Source of the DNA: Buchnera aphidicola (Pemphigus populi)
Lineage (GTDB): Bacteria > Pseudomonadota > Gammaproteobacteria > Enterobacterales > Enterobacteriaceae
Direction: 5' to 3'
Length of the DNA: 64,000 bases
Assembly (NCBI RefSeq): GCF_964058935.1
Contig: NZ_OZ060372.1
Coordinates: forward strand, 124,001-188,000
Of this stretch, positions 19,308 through 30,028 are shown one piece after another (position 1 is the first letter of the stretch; the number at the start of each line of letters is the position of its first letter). The translations under genes and the position numbers were made by a program. The notes under the pieces are model-generated. The model saw nothing but the letters and a program-made list of their open reading frames with translations. It made no database searches and was not told the DNA's origin.

Positions 19308-20198
19308 TTAAATAGATTTTTTATTTTTTTTAAAATCATAATATATTTGTGCTATAGAATTAGTAATTTTACGTATATATAAGATGTATTTTTGACGCTC
19401 TGTTATTGATAATGCTTTTCTGGCATCAAGTATATTAAAGATATGTATGGCATGTAATATATTTTCATAACATGGAAATATAAGAACAGGAGTTTGTTCT
19501 AGTAAACTTATGGATTCCTGTGAGTACTGTTTAAATAATTTATATAGTAAATCAAGAGTAGCATATTTAAAATTATATAAAGATTGTTCTTTTTCGTTTT
19601 TTAGAAAGATATCACCATATGTGACTAATTTGGGTTGATCATTCCATAAAATATCATAAACGTTATTTTTATTTTGAATATGCATATTAATTCTTTCAAG
19701 ACCATAAGTGATTTCTACGGTAATGGGATTGCATTCAATCCCTCCTACTTTTTGAAAGTAAGTAAATTGTGTAATTTCCATACCATTTAACCAGATTTCC
19801 CAACCTATTCCTGATGCTCCTAATGTCTGATTTTCCCAGTTATCTTCAATAAAACGTATATCATGAATATTTAAATCTATTTGTAATGCATTTAATGAAT
19901 CTAGATAAATTTCTTGAATATTATGAGGAGCAGGTTTAATAGCTACTTGAAATTGATAATAGTGTTGTAAACGATTTGGATTTTCTCCATAACGTCCGTC
20001 AGTAGGTCTTCTAGAAGGTTGTACATATGCAAAGCTAAAAGGTTCGATACCGATACTCCCAAAGAAAGTTTTATTATGAAATGTACCTGCGCCAACTGGT
20101 ATATCTAGTGGTTGTATAATTGTACAACCATGTTTTAACCAGTATGTTTGTAAAATACATATAACATTATGAAAGGTTTTATTATTAATAATATTCAT
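19308..20198 (-). CDS. glyQ: Glycyl-tRNA synthetase alpha subunit
   Basis: Catalytic subunit of alpha2-beta2 GlyRS. It has 296 aa (E. coli 303). Near the N-terminus are [18 protein letters not shown] and [12 protein letters not shown], then [35 protein letters not shown] and [14 protein letters not shown], all family signatures. It is first in a glyQ-glyS unit. Confidence 0.97.
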   Translation of the reverse strand: MNIINNKTFHNVICILQTYWLKHGCTIIQPLDIPVGAGTFHNKTFFGSIGIEPFSFAYVQPSRRPTDGRYGENPNRLQHYYQFQVAIKPAPHNIQEIYLDSLNALQIDLNIHDIRFIEDNWENQTLGASGIGWEIWLNGMEITQFTYFQKVGGIECNPITVEITYGLERINMHIQNKNNVYDILWNDQPKLVTYGDIFLKNEKEQSLYNFKYATLDLLYKLFKQYSQESISLLEQTPVLIFPCYENILHAIHIFNILDARKALSITERQKYILYIRKITNSIAQIYYDFKKNKKSI

Positions 20199-20565
20199 GA
20201 GGTTCCAATATTTAATTTAAATTTTTACTTATAATTAGTATATATGTTGAAATAAATTTGTATAATTATAAATTAATCAGTAATATGAAGTTTTAAAATA
20301 TTTTAATATTCATAATAATTTATGATTAATATAGTTTTTACTTGTATACAAGTATTAGTTTTCTACTATAGAAAATATTTTTACTAATGTAATTAATTGA
20401 AGTATGAAAATTATTATGTTTCGGAAATATAAAGATAATAATCTTACTATTTTCTTACAGAATAAAAAATAATATTATTATATTAATAATATGCATTATT
20501 AATACGATTATTAACTACAGTATAAAATTAAATATGTAAATATTTATTCAAGGAACTGGGTATAT
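20199..20565. other. 367-bp divergent spacer, no gene recognised
   Basis: AT-rich spacer between the divergent glyQ and nfo starts; it must contain both promoters. I see no RNA gene, relic or convincing promoter hexamers. Confidence 0.5.
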
Positions 20566-21405
20566 ATGAAATATATTGGCGCTCATGTTAGTATTGCAGG
20601 TGGATTAGATATATCTGTATTACGTGCGCATCAACTAGGAGCGACTGCTTTTTCATTTTTTACTAAAAATCAAAGAAAATGGGAATCCATTCCTTTGAGT
20701 AAAAAAGTTATTTCTGATTTTAAAGAAGCATGTAATAAATTTAATTATCAAGCACATCAAATTTTACCACATGGTAGTTATTTAATTAATTTAGGTCATC
20801 CTGATAATGATTTATTGAAGAAGTCTAGATATGCATTTTTGGATGAAATTATTAGATGTCATGATTTAGGTTTGATATTATTTAATTTTCATCCAGGTAG
20901 TTTTTTATATAAAATTACCGAAGAATCCTGTTTAAAAAGAATAGCTGATTCTATTAATTGGTCTTTAAATAAAACTAAAGATGTTACTCTTGTAATAGAA
21001 AATACAGCAGGTCAAGGCTCTAATATTGGTTATTGTTTTGAACATTTGGCAGCTATTATTAATGATATTGAAGATAAAACTAGAATTGGAGTATGTTTGG
21101 ATACTTGTCATCTATTTTCTGCTGGTTATGATTTACGTACAAAAAATACATATGATAGCACTTTTAAAAATTTTGATAAAATAGTAGGTTTAAATTATTT
21201 AAGAGGAATTCATATTAACGATTCTAAAAATTGTTTAAATAGTCATATTGATCGCCATCATAGTTTAGGACAAGGGGAAATTGGTTATGAGGCCTTCGCT
21301 TGGATGATGAAAGATCATCGTTTTGACAATATTCCTATTATTTTAGAAACAATTAACTCTAATATCTGGTCAGAAGAAATTTCTTGGCTTAAATCCCAAC
21401 AGTAA
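20566..21405 (+). CDS. nfo: Endonuclease IV (AP endonuclease)
   Basis: Zinc enzyme that cuts the backbone 5' of abasic sites in base excision repair. It has 279 aa (E. coli 285). It starts [15 protein letters not shown]. Zinc-ligand segments are visible: FHPGSF (His), VIENTAGQG (Glu), [15 protein letters not shown] (Asp and His), IHINDSKN (His), [12 protein letters not shown] (Asp and His) and ILET (Glu). In E. coli, nfo and rplY also lie close together. It keeps a DNA repair function that many reduced symbionts lose. Confidence 0.96.
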   Translation: MKYIGAHVSIAGGLDISVLRAHQLGATAFSFFTKNQRKWESIPLSKKVISDFKEACNKFNYQAHQILPHGSYLINLGHPDNDLLKKSRYAFLDEIIRCHDLGLILFNFHPGSFLYKITEESCLKRIADSINWSLNKTKDVTLVIENTAGQGSNIGYCFEHLAAIINDIEDKTRIGVCLDTCHLFSAGYDLRTKNTYDSTFKNFDKIVGLNYLRGIHINDSKNCLNSHIDRHHSLGQGEIGYEAFAWMMKDHRFDNIPIILETINSNIWSEEISWLKSQQ

Positions 21406-21494
21406 TATTATTGGTTAATAATAGTAAAATACTATATTTATATCTATTTTTATCAGTAATATATTTATTTAAATATATAAGTACATTGCAATTG

Positions 21495-21517
21495 TAATAT
21501 AATATCAGATTATATTA
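21495..21517. repeat. Short inverted repeat before rplY
   Basis: TAATATAAT and ATTATATTA pair around ATCAG, about 80 bp upstream of the rplY start. It could be a leader hairpin or the nfo 3' end; AT-only arms keep confidence low. Confidence 0.25.
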
Positions 21518-21596
21518 TAAATACACAATAATGACATTTTATTTTTATTTATTATTAATATATTATATATTTATATTAACTTTATGAGAACTCATT

Positions 21597-21881
21597 ATGT
21601 TTATCATTGATGGTAAAATAAGAAATAAAAAAGGGAAAAGTGCTAGTAGATGTCTGCGTTTAAAACATAAATTACCAGCTATTCTTTATGGGAAAAAAAA
21701 ACATAATCTTGCTATTGAATTAGATCATGATAGTGTGTTTAATATGCAATTAAAACATAATTTTTACAAAAAAAATTGTTATTTAGTATTAGAGGGTATA
21801 AAATATTTAGTAAAAATTAAATCTATTCAAAGACATTCGTTTAAACCTAAATTGTTACATATTGATTTTTTATATGTTTAA
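21597..21881 (+). CDS. rplY: 50S ribosomal protein L25
   Basis: Binds 5S rRNA in the large subunit. It has 94 aa, equal to the short E. coli form without the CTC extension. It starts MFIIDGKIRNKKGKSASR and contains LPAILYGKK, AIELDHDSVFNMQ and QRHSFKPKLLHIDFLYV. The proL tRNA relic lies 33 bp downstream, in line with E. coli rplY-yejKLM-proL. Confidence 0.97.
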   Translation: MFIIDGKIRNKKGKSASRCLRLKHKLPAILYGKKKHNLAIELDHDSVFNMQLKHNFYKKNCYLVLEGIKYLVKIKSIQRHSFKPKLLHIDFLYV

Positions 21882-21910
21882 TATTTTGAATATAATGCAT
21901 AGTTTTTAAT

Positions 21911-21991
21911 ACGTCGGCACGTAGCGTCTTTGATTATTATGCTATAATAAGGTATTAATCTTAATAGATTAATACTATTTTGTGCCGATGT
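21911..21991. terminator. Three-helix structure between rplY and yabI
   Basis: The tRNA relic can fold anew: a 10-bp outer helix (21911-21920 with 21982-21991), a 6-bp helix (21921-21926 with 21940-21945) and a perfect 10-bp hairpin (21952-21961 with 21966-21975). It lies between convergent rplY and yabI and could stop transcription from both sides. That use is inference. Confidence 0.4.
21915..21988 (+). pseudogene. Relic of tRNA-Pro (proL, GGG)
   Basis: The 74-nt stretch starts CGGCACGTAGCG, identical to the first 12 nt of E. coli proL tRNA, and ends TGTGCCGA, which restores the whole 7-bp acceptor stem (one G-U pair) and the A73 discriminator. The length equals proL without CCA. The interior has lost the tRNA: the D and T stems do not pair, no TTCAA-type T loop remains, and the anticodon loop ATGGGGT reads ATAAGGT. 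The bases after A73 are TGT, not CCA. Position after rplY agrees with E. coli, where yejK, yejL and yejM lie between. Identity is high confidence; function as a tRNA is excluded. Confidence 0.85.
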
Positions 21992-22069
21992 TTAATTATA
22001 GTAAACTACTATTAATAAAATTAATATTACTATTTTATATACAATATAAAATTAATTTATTTTTTATGT

Positions 22070-22828
22070 TTATAAAAATATTATTCCTAAAGTTTTTTGA
22101 AAAACTTTCATTTCAGGATGAAATTGTATAGATATTATACTAATAATGCTTATTAATGTGCTAATCATAGTTAAATATTTCATTTTTTTTTCAGATAATG
22201 AAAATATTATATAACCATATTTTTTAAACTTCCACCATCTCCATGATATCCATAATGTAAACCAAATTAAAGATAAAATAGCTAAGATACACCATTTAAA
22301 ATTATTATTTATTTGATCAAAAGGAGTATTTATTACTATTCCAGCCAGAACACCGGGTAAAAAATATATAGGAGGCCATAGTAAACATCCAATTATACTT
22401 GGTATAATAAACTTTTTTAATGGTAATTTTAACATTCCACAAACCATCGGTACTAAAGGTCTTGTTGGACCAATAAATCGTCCTATTAATATAGTAATGA
22501 TATTATGTTTATATAAAGTATTCTTAATTTTTTTTAAGATGAATTGATGTTTTTTTAATAGAGATAAATTGTGCAACCAATTTTTGAAACGCCAGCCAAT
22601 ATAATAAGAAGTCCAGTCTCCAAGTGAACAGCCTATGATACCAGCTATCCAAGATGAATAGAAGTTTAAGGATCCATGTCCAATTAATGTTCCTAAACCA
22701 GCCATTAATACGATACCTGGTAGAAATAATCCTATAAGTGTTAAAGATTCTAAAAAAGATACAACAAATACTATAATATATAAATAAGAAAGAGATTTTG
22801 TAATGATATATGTTAACCAAGATTCCAT
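22070..22828 (-). CDS. yabI: YabI, DedA-family membrane protein
   Basis: DedA/VTT-family inner-membrane protein; the family is implicated in membrane homeostasis and undecaprenyl-phosphate recycling, though YabI itself is poorly defined. It has 252 aa (E. coli 254). Family signatures are FLESLTLIGLFLPGIVLMAG, GCSLGDWTSYYIGWRFK and GRFIGPTRPLVPMVCGML, with several hydrophobic segments. In E. coli it lies near the rsmA-folA region, as here. Confidence 0.93.
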   Translation of the reverse strand: MESWLTYIITKSLSYLYIIVFVVSFLESLTLIGLFLPGIVLMAGLGTLIGHGSLNFYSSWIAGIIGCSLGDWTSYYIGWRFKNWLHNLSLLKKHQFILKKIKNTLYKHNIITILIGRFIGPTRPLVPMVCGMLKLPLKKFIIPSIIGCLLWPPIYFLPGVLAGIVINTPFDQINNNFKWCILAILSLIWFTLWISWRWWKFKKYGYIIFSLSEKKMKYLTMISTLISIISIISIQFHPEMKVFQKTLGIIFL

Positions 22829-23423
22829 GGGTTTTATTTCTTATAAATTAGTATTAATTATTTTAAATTTATTTTTATACGAATAAATATCTTTATTTTT
22901 TAAATAAATATGGTGTACTGAATATAAATTAATAAATGAATTACGTCGGAATTTATTATAAGCAATATTCAATAAAATATCTCCGAACTGTAACTTTTAT
23001 TTAAGAATAACAGAAGTAATTATTATATGAAAATAAATAAATGATAATATATATTGTATATATTATCTATAATTATTCTTGATAGAATTAATATTCTATG
23101 TATATGATTTATAAAATAAATATTTTTACCAATATATGATATAAAGTATAATTATATTAATTAATATTAATTTTTTAAAAAAATTTTTAATAATATATTT
23201 ATCAAATATAAAGTTGGACAGATTAGAATAATTATATAAAATAAATACTGAATATCGAATATGAATATATAAAAATAAAAACACTAAAATATGTAATCAT
23301 ATTACTTAATAGTAATAAATACGGTATTAATCATTGTGATAATATTTTTATAAATTAAGAAATAAATTTATTTTTCAAAAACATACATTTAGTGTATTTA
23401 TTATAAATATAATTATAGTTATT
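22829..23423. other. 595-bp decayed spacer before rsmA
   Basis: E. coli has surA and pdxA upstream of rsmA. Both genes are absent here. Apart from a weak surA-like trace near 22917-23015, I see no readable coding remnant, RNA gene or strong structure. Confidence 0.5.
22917..23015 (+). pseudogene. Possible trace of surA C-terminus
   Basis: One plus-strand frame with a single internal stop reads EYKLINELRRNLL, then AIFNKISPNCNFYLRIT. SurA ends AYRMLMNRKFSEEAASW then MQEQRASAYVKIL; spacing and several positions agree (Y, R/K, A, aromatic, Y-hydrophobic-R/K-I). The identity is low, so position (upstream of rsmA as in E. coli) carries much of the argument. Confidence 0.3.
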
Positions 23424-24233
23424 ATGTTAATAAATAGAATGAAGTATTTTAGAAGTCATAGACCTAATAAAAAATTAGGTCAACATTTTCTTATAGAAAA
23501 AGATATTATTAATCAAATAGTTAAGCATATTAACCCGAAATTGCAAGATAATATTGTAGAAATAGGACCAGGTTTAGCTGCATTAACACAACCAATGTGT
23601 GAATTCTTAGAAGAATTATATGTAATTGAACTGGATACTGATTTAGTTAACTATTTGTTAGAAACTTCATTTGCAAAGAAATTAAAAATATTTGCAAGTA
23701 ATGCTATTAATTTTAATTTTTTAGATATTTTCAATAAAAAAAATAAAAATATACGTATTTTTGGTAATTTACCATATAATATTTCTATTCAATTAATTTT
23801 ATATCTTTTTAAATCTTGTAGTATTATTGAAGATATGCATTTTATGTTTCAAAAAGAAGTGGCCTATCGTTTATCCGCTTCGCCTGGAAATAAATGTTAT
23901 GGTCGTTTAAGTGTAATAACTCAGTATTATTGTGATGTAATACCATTATTAACTGTATTTCCAAATTCTTTTTTACCTACTCCAAAGATAGATTCAGTTT
24001 TTGTTAGATTAATTCCTCATGTAACATTTCCTGTATTCATTAATGATATTAAGGTTTTAGAAAAAATAACAAATGAAGCATTTGGGCAAAGAAGAAAAAT
24101 ATTACGTCATAGTTTATCTAAATTTTTTAATGTTGAAACATTAATAAAATTAGGAGTTAATCCTACGTTAAGAGCAGAAAATGTAACGGTATCACAGTAT
24201 TTAAAGTTAGCTTACTATTTAATAATGAAGTAA
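23424..24233 (+). CDS. rsmA: 16S rRNA dimethyladenosine transferase RsmA (KsgA)
   Basis: Dimethylates two adjacent adenines (A1518, A1519) near the 3' end of 16S rRNA in late 30S assembly. It has 269 aa (E. coli 273). Seen: KKLGQHFLIEKDII, the SAM-binding VEIGPGLAALTQP, VIELDTDLV, the catalytic GNLPYNISI and QRRKILRHSLSKFF. The start may be ATG 23424 or ATG 23439; neither has a clear ribosome binding site. The usual downstream partner apaG is missing before apaH. Confidence 0.96.
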   Translation: MLINRMKYFRSHRPNKKLGQHFLIEKDIINQIVKHINPKLQDNIVEIGPGLAALTQPMCEFLEELYVIELDTDLVNYLLETSFAKKLKIFASNAINFNFLDIFNKKNKNIRIFGNLPYNISIQLILYLFKSCSIIEDMHFMFQKEVAYRLSASPGNKCYGRLSVITQYYCDVIPLLTVFPNSFLPTPKIDSVFVRLIPHVTFPVFINDIKVLEKITNEAFGQRRKILRHSLSKFFNVETLIKLGVNPTLRAENVTVSQYLKLAYYLIMK

Positions 24234-24268
24234 TATCATTTAAATTAAATTTAATTTAAATGATATTA
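24231..24268. repeat. Perfect 38-bp palindrome between rsmA and apaH
   Basis: Starting at the rsmA stop codon, TAATATCATTTAAATTAAA is followed at once by its exact reverse complement. No T-run follows on either strand, so it is not a standard terminator. It occupies the place where apaG has been removed. Confidence 0.6.
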
Positions 24269-24300
24269 AAAACAATAAAAAAATAATTTTGGATTTTTAA

Positions 24301-25119
24301 ATGAGTACATATCTTGTAGGTGATATACACGGTTGTTTTAATCAATTAAAGTTATTATTACGTCAAGTATCATTTAATGTAGACAAGGATACACTTTGGT
24401 GTACAGGTGATTTGGTATGTCGAGGTGCTAACTCATTAGATGTATTGTGTTTTTTATATTCTCTCGGAGACAGAGTTAAAATAGTACTAGGTAATCATGA
24501 TTTATATTTATTATCGGTATATTATGGGATTAATAATAATAAAAAAGAAGATTTTGTTACTGATGTTTTAAAATATAAAGATGTTAAAGTATTGATGTCT
24601 TGGTTGCGTAAGCAACCTTTGTTGCAGATAGATGAAGAAAAAAAAATTATTATGTCTCATGCTGGAATTTATCCTAAATGGAATTTAGACACCTTAATAA
24701 GGTGTGCTAGAGAAATAGAATCAATATTGTCCAGTGAAGACTATCTGATTTTTTTACATTTATTGTATGAAAATAATTTAAATAATTGTACTACGAATCT
24801 TACAGGATTTAATCGTTTACGTTTTATTGTTAATGTGTTTACGCGTATGCGTTATTTATATCCAAATGGTGATTTAAATATGGTTTGCAAAGAATCTCCG
24901 TCAAAGTTTACGTTGCCACTACAACCTTGGTTTTCTGTTGGTAACAATATACATAAAAAATATACTATTTTTTTTGGACACTGGTCATCTCTATTAGATG
25001 ATAATTTGCCATATAATATTTATGCATTAGATACAGGATGTTGTTGGGGAAAAAAATTAAGTATGATATATTTAGAAGATAAAATTTATTTTTCTCAAGA
25101 TTGCTTAGTAAATAAGTAA
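24301..25119 (+). CDS. apaH: Diadenosine tetraphosphatase (symmetrical)
   Basis: Hydrolyses Ap4A to two ADP and, in E. coli, removes Np4 caps from RNA. It has 272 aa (E. coli about 280). PPP-type phosphatase motifs are present: GDIHGCFNQL, TGDLVCRGANSLD, VLGNHDLYLL, SHAGIYPKW and FGHWSSL; it also keeps YALDTGCCWGKKLS. It converges on folA with only 4 bp between the stops. Confidence 0.96.
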   Translation: MSTYLVGDIHGCFNQLKLLLRQVSFNVDKDTLWCTGDLVCRGANSLDVLCFLYSLGDRVKIVLGNHDLYLLSVYYGINNNKKEDFVTDVLKYKDVKVLMSWLRKQPLLQIDEEKKIIMSHAGIYPKWNLDTLIRCAREIESILSSEDYLIFLHLLYENNLNNCTTNLTGFNRLRFIVNVFTRMRYLYPNGDLNMVCKESPSKFTLPLQPWFSVGNNIHKKYTIFFGHWSSLLDDNLPYNIYALDTGCCWGKKLSMIYLEDKIYFSQDCLVNK

Positions 25120-25123
25120 TATA

Positions 25124-25612
25124 TTATTTTTTATTTTTTCTTTTTAATATTTGGAATTGATAATCACAATTAGTAATTTTATCAGCATAATGATATTCAT
25201 TTAATACAGTATTCCATTTTATTTTTTTATAATTTGGAAAATAAGTATCTCCCGTAACATGAATATTAATATGAGTTAAATATAATTTATCGATTTTATA
25301 TAATATTTGTGCATAAATACTACCTCCTCCAATGATCATGATTTCTTTTTTATATTGCGCTAATTTTATAGCTTGATCAATAGAATTAGCCGAGATTACT
25401 CCATCTTTTTTAATTTTTTTTTTACTTACTACAATATTCTCTCTCATAGGTAATATTTTTCCGATTGATTCCCATGTTACTCGTCCCATGATAACACTTT
25501 TATATAGCGTATGTTTTTTAAACCATGCAAGGTCTTTAGGAACGTTCCATGGTAGTTTATTCATATTACCAATAACTTGGTTGTTAGATATAGCAGCAAT
25601 TATACTAATCAT
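25124..25612 (-). CDS. folA: Dihydrofolate reductase
   Basis: NADPH-dependent reduction of dihydrofolate to tetrahydrofolate. It has 162 aa (E. coli 159). It starts MISIIAAISNNQVIGNMNKL, keeps the proton-donor aspartate in PKDLAWFK, the NADPH-binding VIMGRVTWESIG and EIMIIGGGSIYAQ, and YLTHINIHVTGDTYFP. It is last in the minus-strand run dapB-carA-carB-folA, 28 bp after carB. Together with folC in this window it points to retained folate use. Confidence 0.96.
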   Translation of the reverse strand: MISIIAAISNNQVIGNMNKLPWNVPKDLAWFKKHTLYKSVIMGRVTWESIGKILPMRENIVVSKKKIKKDGVISANSIDQAIKLAQYKKEIMIIGGGSIYAQILYKIDKLYLTHINIHVTGDTYFPNYKKIKWNTVLNEYHYADKITNCDYQFQILKRKNKK

Positions 25613-25640
25613 AATATTTATCTATTATATAATAAAAAAA

Positions 25641-28600
25641 TTATATTTTTTTATGGATTTCTTGTAAGGATAATATATCCTTTATAGGATTTTTAGATAT
25701 TGCCATCACAGTAGCGAAAGCTCCATTTAACGTAGTATCATAGTGGACTTTATATTGTAGAGCACTTTGGCAAATTAATTCGTTTTGATTAATAGATTGA
25801 TAAGATTCAGTTGTATTAACTATGTAAACGTATTCTCTATTTTTTAATCGATCTCGTATATCTGGACGACCTTCGTGTATTTTGTTAACTAATCTAGAAT
25901 AAATACCAGCTTTTCTTAAAGCTATATTTGTTTTTAAGGTAGTGTCTAATTTAAAACCTATTTTTTTTAGTTTTATTGCTAAGTTTATAACGTTTTTTTG
26001 ATCTTTAGTTTTGACGGAAATTAGAACTCTTCCTAATTTTTTCATATCAATGTGAGCTCCTAGCATGGCTTTAGAAAATGCTTCTGAAAAATTTTTACCT
26101 ATCCCCATCACCTCTCCTGTAGATCTCATTTCTGGACCAAGTATTGGACTAACTCCTGGAAATTTATTAAATGGTAGCACCACTTCTTTTACAGAATAAT
26201 GATCAGGAATAATTTCTTTTATATATCCTTGTTCCATTAAGGTTTTTCCACACATAACTCGTGCGGCAATTTTTGCTAATGATATTCCTATTGCTTTGGA
26301 TACAAATGGAACACTTCTAGATGCTCTTGGATTCACTTCTATAATATATATTTCTTTATTTTTAACAGCAAATTGTACGTTCATTAAACCTTTTACTGAT
26401 AATGCAATAGCGAGCTTTTTTACTTGTTTTCTAATAGAATCTTGTATTTTCATATCTAATGTATAAGTAGGTAAAGAGCAAGCTGAGTCTCCTGAATGTA
26501 CTCCTGCTTGTTCTATATGTTCCATAATACCACCTATTAATACATTTTTCCCATCACAAATAGCATCGACATCTATTTCTATGGCATTTTCTAAATAATG
26601 ATCAAGAAACATTTTAGTATTATTTTTTAATTTATTATTAAAATATTTCTCAAGATTTTCAATATTATAAAAAATTTCCATTTCTCTTCCACCTAAAACA
26701 TAAGATGGTCTAACCATAATGGGAAATCCGATTTCTTTAGATTTTCTTTTTGCTTCTTTTAAAGTGGTAACTATTGTATTTAATGGTTGTTTTAAGTTTA
26801 ACATTGATACAATTTTTTGAAAACGGTTTCGATCTTCTGCTTGATCAATAGAATCTGGAGTGGTGCCGATAATTGGAACTCCTTCTTCTAAAAATGAATT
26901 AGCTAGTTTTAATGGTGTTTGGCCTCCAAACTGTATAATTACACCATAAGGTTTTTCTATTTTTACTATTTCTAAGATATTTTCAAGAGTTAGAGGTTCA
27001 AAATATAAACGATCAGAAACATCGAAGTCAGTAGATACTGTTTCTGGATTACAATTGATCATAATTGTTTCAAAACCATCTTCTCGTAAAGCTAATGCAG
27101 CGTGTACGCAACAATAATCAAACTCAATACCTTGGCCTATTCGATTAGGGCCACCACCTAGAATTATTACTTTTTTATTTTTTTTATTTGGATTAGATTC
27201 ACATTCTTCTTCCCAGGTAGAATATAAGTATGCAGTTTCGGTGGAAAATTCAGCAGCACAAGAATCTATTCGTTTATATACTGGATGTAGATTTAGTTGG
27301 TAACGAATTTGTCTTATCTCTTTTTCATATATTTTAAGCAAATTTGCTATACGTGCGTCAGAAAATCCTTTTTGTTTTAATAATTTAAGAAAAAAATAAT
27401 TTAATCCTTTTATGCCTTTTTTTTCTATTTTTTTTTCTAAATATACCAGTTCTTGAATTTGTATTAGAAACCATTTATCAATTGATGTTAAATTATATAC
27501 ATATTCTATAGACATACCCATTCTAAAAGCATCAGCAATATACCAGATACGTTCGGAACCTGCTTCTTTTAGTTCATATTTAATTTTAGAGGATGATAGT
27601 TTATTTTTTTTGTTGAATTTAGATTCCAATCCATGATATCCGATTTCTAATCCTCTAATAGCTTTTTGTATCGATTCTTGAAAAGTACGACCAATTGCCA
27701 TTACTTCACCAACAGATTTCATTTGAGTTGTCAGTCTATCATTGCATCCTGAAAATTTTTCAAAATTAAATCGAGGAATTTTAGTTACTATATAATCTAT
27801 AGCTGGTTCAAATGAAGCGGTTATATTCATTCCTGTAATATCGTTTTTTAACTCATCAAGAGTATATCCAATTGATAACTTAGCAGCAATTTTAGCTATT
27901 GGAAATCCAGTTGCTTTAGAAGCTAATGCTGATGATCTCGATACTCTTGGATTCATTTCAATAACAACCATTTTTCCATTTTTAGGATGAATAGCAAATT
28001 GAACGTTAGATCCTCCTGTTTCTACACCAATTTCTCGTAAAATATCTATAGATGCATTTCTCATGATTTGATATTCTTTATCCGTTAGTGTTTGTGCTGG
28101 AGCAACAGTAATAGAATCTCCAGTATGTATACCCATTGGATCGAAATTTTCAATTGAACAAACTATAATACAATTATTATTTTTATCTCTGATAACTTCC
28201 ATTTCATATTCCTTCCATCCGATAAGGGATTCATCAATCAAAAGTTCTTGAATAGGTGACAATTTAAAACCTGTTTCACATATTTCTTTAAATTCCTCAT
28301 GGTTATATGCAATACCTCCGCCACTACCGCCCATTGTAAAAGAAGGACGAATAATACATGGAAATCCTATTTTTTTAGAAATATTGATAGCTTCTTCCGT
28401 ATTATGTGCTATCCCTGATTTAGGAGTTTCTAAATTAAGTTTTTTTATTGATTTTTCAAATAACGAACGATTTTCTGCTTTCTTAATTGCATTAATAGTT
28501 GCTCCTATAATTTTAACGTTAAATTTTGATAAAATTCCTTTTTCTTCTAATTCCAAGGTGCAATTTAAAGCAGTTTGTCCACCCATAGTAGGTAATAATG

Positions 28601-28853
28601 CATCTGGTTTTTCTCTTTTTATAATTTTTTCAACGATTTTCCAGTTAATCGGTTCAATGTACGTGGCATCAGCCATATCTGGATCAGTCATAATTGTAGC
28701 TGGGTTAGAATTAACTAAAATGATTCTTAATCCTTCTTCTTTAAGTGCTTTACAAGCTTGTACACCTGAATAATCAAATTCGCATGCTTGTCCAATTACA
28801 ATTGGTCCAGCTCCTAAAATTAAGATAGATTTTATATCTTTTTGTTTTGGCAT
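25641..28853 (-). CDS. carB: Carbamoyl-phosphate synthase large subunit
   Basis: Makes carbamoyl phosphate from bicarbonate, ammonia (delivered from CarA) and two ATP for pyrimidines and arginine. It has 1070 aa (E. coli 1073). The two homologous ATP-grasp halves are visible: the first from [20 protein letters not shown] with [16 protein letters not shown], the second from [20 protein letters not shown] with [13 protein letters not shown]. The MGS-like regulatory domain forms the C-terminus. It follows carA by 13 bp. Confidence 0.98.
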   Translation of the reverse strand: MPKQKDIKSILILGAGPIVIGQACEFDYSGVQACKALKEEGLRIILVNSNPATIMTDPDMADATYIEPINWKIVEKIIKREKPDALLPTMGGQTALNCTLELEEKGILSKFNVKIIGATINAIKKAENRSLFEKSIKKLNLETPKSGIAHNTEEAINISKKIGFPCIIRPSFTMGGSGGGIAYNHEEFKEICETGFKLSPIQELLIDESLIGWKEYEMEVIRDKNNNCIIVCSIENFDPMGIHTGDSITVAPAQTLTDKEYQIMRNASIDILREIGVETGGSNVQFAIHPKNGKMVVIEMNPRVSRSSALASKATGFPIAKIAAKLSIGYTLDELKNDITGMNITASFEPAIDYIVTKIPRFNFEKFSGCNDRLTTQMKSVGEVMAIGRTFQESIQKAIRGLEIGYHGLESKFNKKNKLSSSKIKYELKEAGSERIWYIADAFRMGMSIEYVYNLTSIDKWFLIQIQELVYLEKKIEKKGIKGLNYFFLKLLKQKGFSDARIANLLKIYEKEIRQIRYQLNLHPVYKRIDSCAAEFSTETAYLYSTWEEECESNPNKKNKKVIILGGGPNRIGQGIEFDYCCVHAALALREDGFETIMINCNPETVSTDFDVSDRLYFEPLTLENILEIVKIEKPYGVIIQFGGQTPLKLANSFLEEGVPIIGTTPDSIDQAEDRNRFQKIVSMLNLKQPLNTIVTTLKEAKRKSKEIGFPIMVRPSYVLGGREMEIFYNIENLEKYFNNKLKNNTKMFLDHYLENAIEIDVDAICDGKNVLIGGIMEHIEQAGVHSGDSACSLPTYTLDMKIQDSIRKQVKKLAIALSVKGLMNVQFAVKNKEIYIIEVNPRASRSVPFVSKAIGISLAKIAARVMCGKTLMEQGYIKEIIPDHYSVKEVVLPFNKFPGVSPILGPEMRSTGEVMGIGKNFSEAFSKAMLGAHIDMKKLGRVLISVKTKDQKNVINLAIKLKKIGFKLDTTLKTNIALRKAGIYSRLVNKIHEGRPDIRDRLKNREYVYIVNTTESYQSINQNELICQSALQYKVHYDTTLNGAFATVMAISKNPIKDILSLQEIHKKI

Positions 28854-28866
28854 TGTAATTATTTTC

Positions 28867-29991
28867 CTAAATATTAATATTATTCATATTATTTTTTATT
28901 AACATCATGAAATGATTAAATAAAGGCATGGCGTCCTGAGGACCAGGACTGGCCTCTGGGTGTCCTTGAAATCCAAATGCTGCTTTATCTTTTAGATGAA
29001 TCCCTTGTAGTGAATTGTCAAAAAGAGATTTATGTGTAATTTCTATATTTCTTGGTATATTATCAGGATCGACAGTAAAATTATGATTTTGAGTAGTAAT
29101 CATTACCTTATTTTTTAAAATATCTTTTACTGGATGATTAGAACCATGATGCCCAAATTTCATTTTTATAATTTTAGCACCATTAGCTAATGCTAATAAT
29201 TGATATCCTAAACAAATTCCAAAAATAGGTATATTTTTTTTTAAAAATATTTTTATTGCAGTAATGGCATAAATACATGCTCTAGGATCTCCTGGTCCAT
29301 TTGATAAAAAAATACCATCGGGAGATAGTTTTAGCACCTCTTCTGCAGGAGTTTGTGCTGGAACAATGGTTAATTTACATCCTTTACTTGATAATATAGA
29401 TAATATATTTTTTTTTACACCATAATCATACACTATAACATGACAAAATTTTTTTTCTTGTTTGATAGATTTATCATGATTCCATTTATAAGTAAAATTA
29501 GTAGATACTTTTTTAGCTAAATCCATTCCTTCAAGACTTAAAAATTTTTTATTTTTTTCAATAGCTGTAGAGAGATCAATTGTGTCTTCAGTAAAAATAC
29601 ATCCATGTTGAGAGCCATTTTGACGTAATATTCGTGTTAATTTTCTTGTATCAATATTAGCAATAGAAATAACTTTATTTTTTTTAAGATAATTTTGGAG
29701 ATTACATGAAGATCGATAATTACTAGATATTAAAGAAATGTCTTTAATGATCAATCCTCTTATATGAATTTTATTAGATTCCACATCAACGATGTTAGTA
29801 CCAACATTACCAATATGAGGATGTGTAAAGGTAATTATTTGATGTGAATAAGAAGGATCTGTTAGGATTTCTTGATAACCAGTCATAGATGTATTAAATA
29901 CAATTTCACCAATAGTGAAACCTGATATACCTATTGATTGACCATAAAAAATTGTTCCATCTTGTAAAATTAATGTTGCCGATTTATGCAA
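28867..29991 (-). CDS. carA: Carbamoyl-phosphate synthase small subunit (TTG start)
   Basis: Glutamine amidotransferase subunit that supplies ammonia to CarB. It has 374 aa (E. coli 382). The start is TTG (29991), as in E. coli carA, with AAGGAG a few bases upstream. N-terminal [20 protein letters not shown] and the class I triad are intact: Cys in [12 protein letters not shown], and His/Glu in [12 protein letters not shown]. It lies 37 bp after dapB and 13 bp before carB. Confidence 0.97.
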   Translation of the reverse strand: MHKSATLILQDGTIFYGQSIGISGFTIGEIVFNTSMTGYQEILTDPSYSHQIITFTHPHIGNVGTNIVDVESNKIHIRGLIIKDISLISSNYRSSCNLQNYLKKNKVISIANIDTRKLTRILRQNGSQHGCIFTEDTIDLSTAIEKNKKFLSLEGMDLAKKVSTNFTYKWNHDKSIKQEKKFCHVIVYDYGVKKNILSILSSKGCKLTIVPAQTPAEEVLKLSPDGIFLSNGPGDPRACIYAITAIKIFLKKNIPIFGICLGYQLLALANGAKIIKMKFGHHGSNHPVKDILKNKVMITTQNHNFTVDPDNIPRNIEITHKSLFDNSLQGIHLKDKAAFGFQGHPEASPGPQDAMPLFNHFMMLIKNNMNNINI

Positions 29992-30028
29992 ATTATTCTC
30001 CTTTTTTATATTTTAAGTTGAAGATGAA

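Noticed and set aside
28384-28773. 129-codon open frame antisense to carB
   Set aside because: It is fully inside the conserved carB coding region on the other strand; its frame is open because of carB codon structure.
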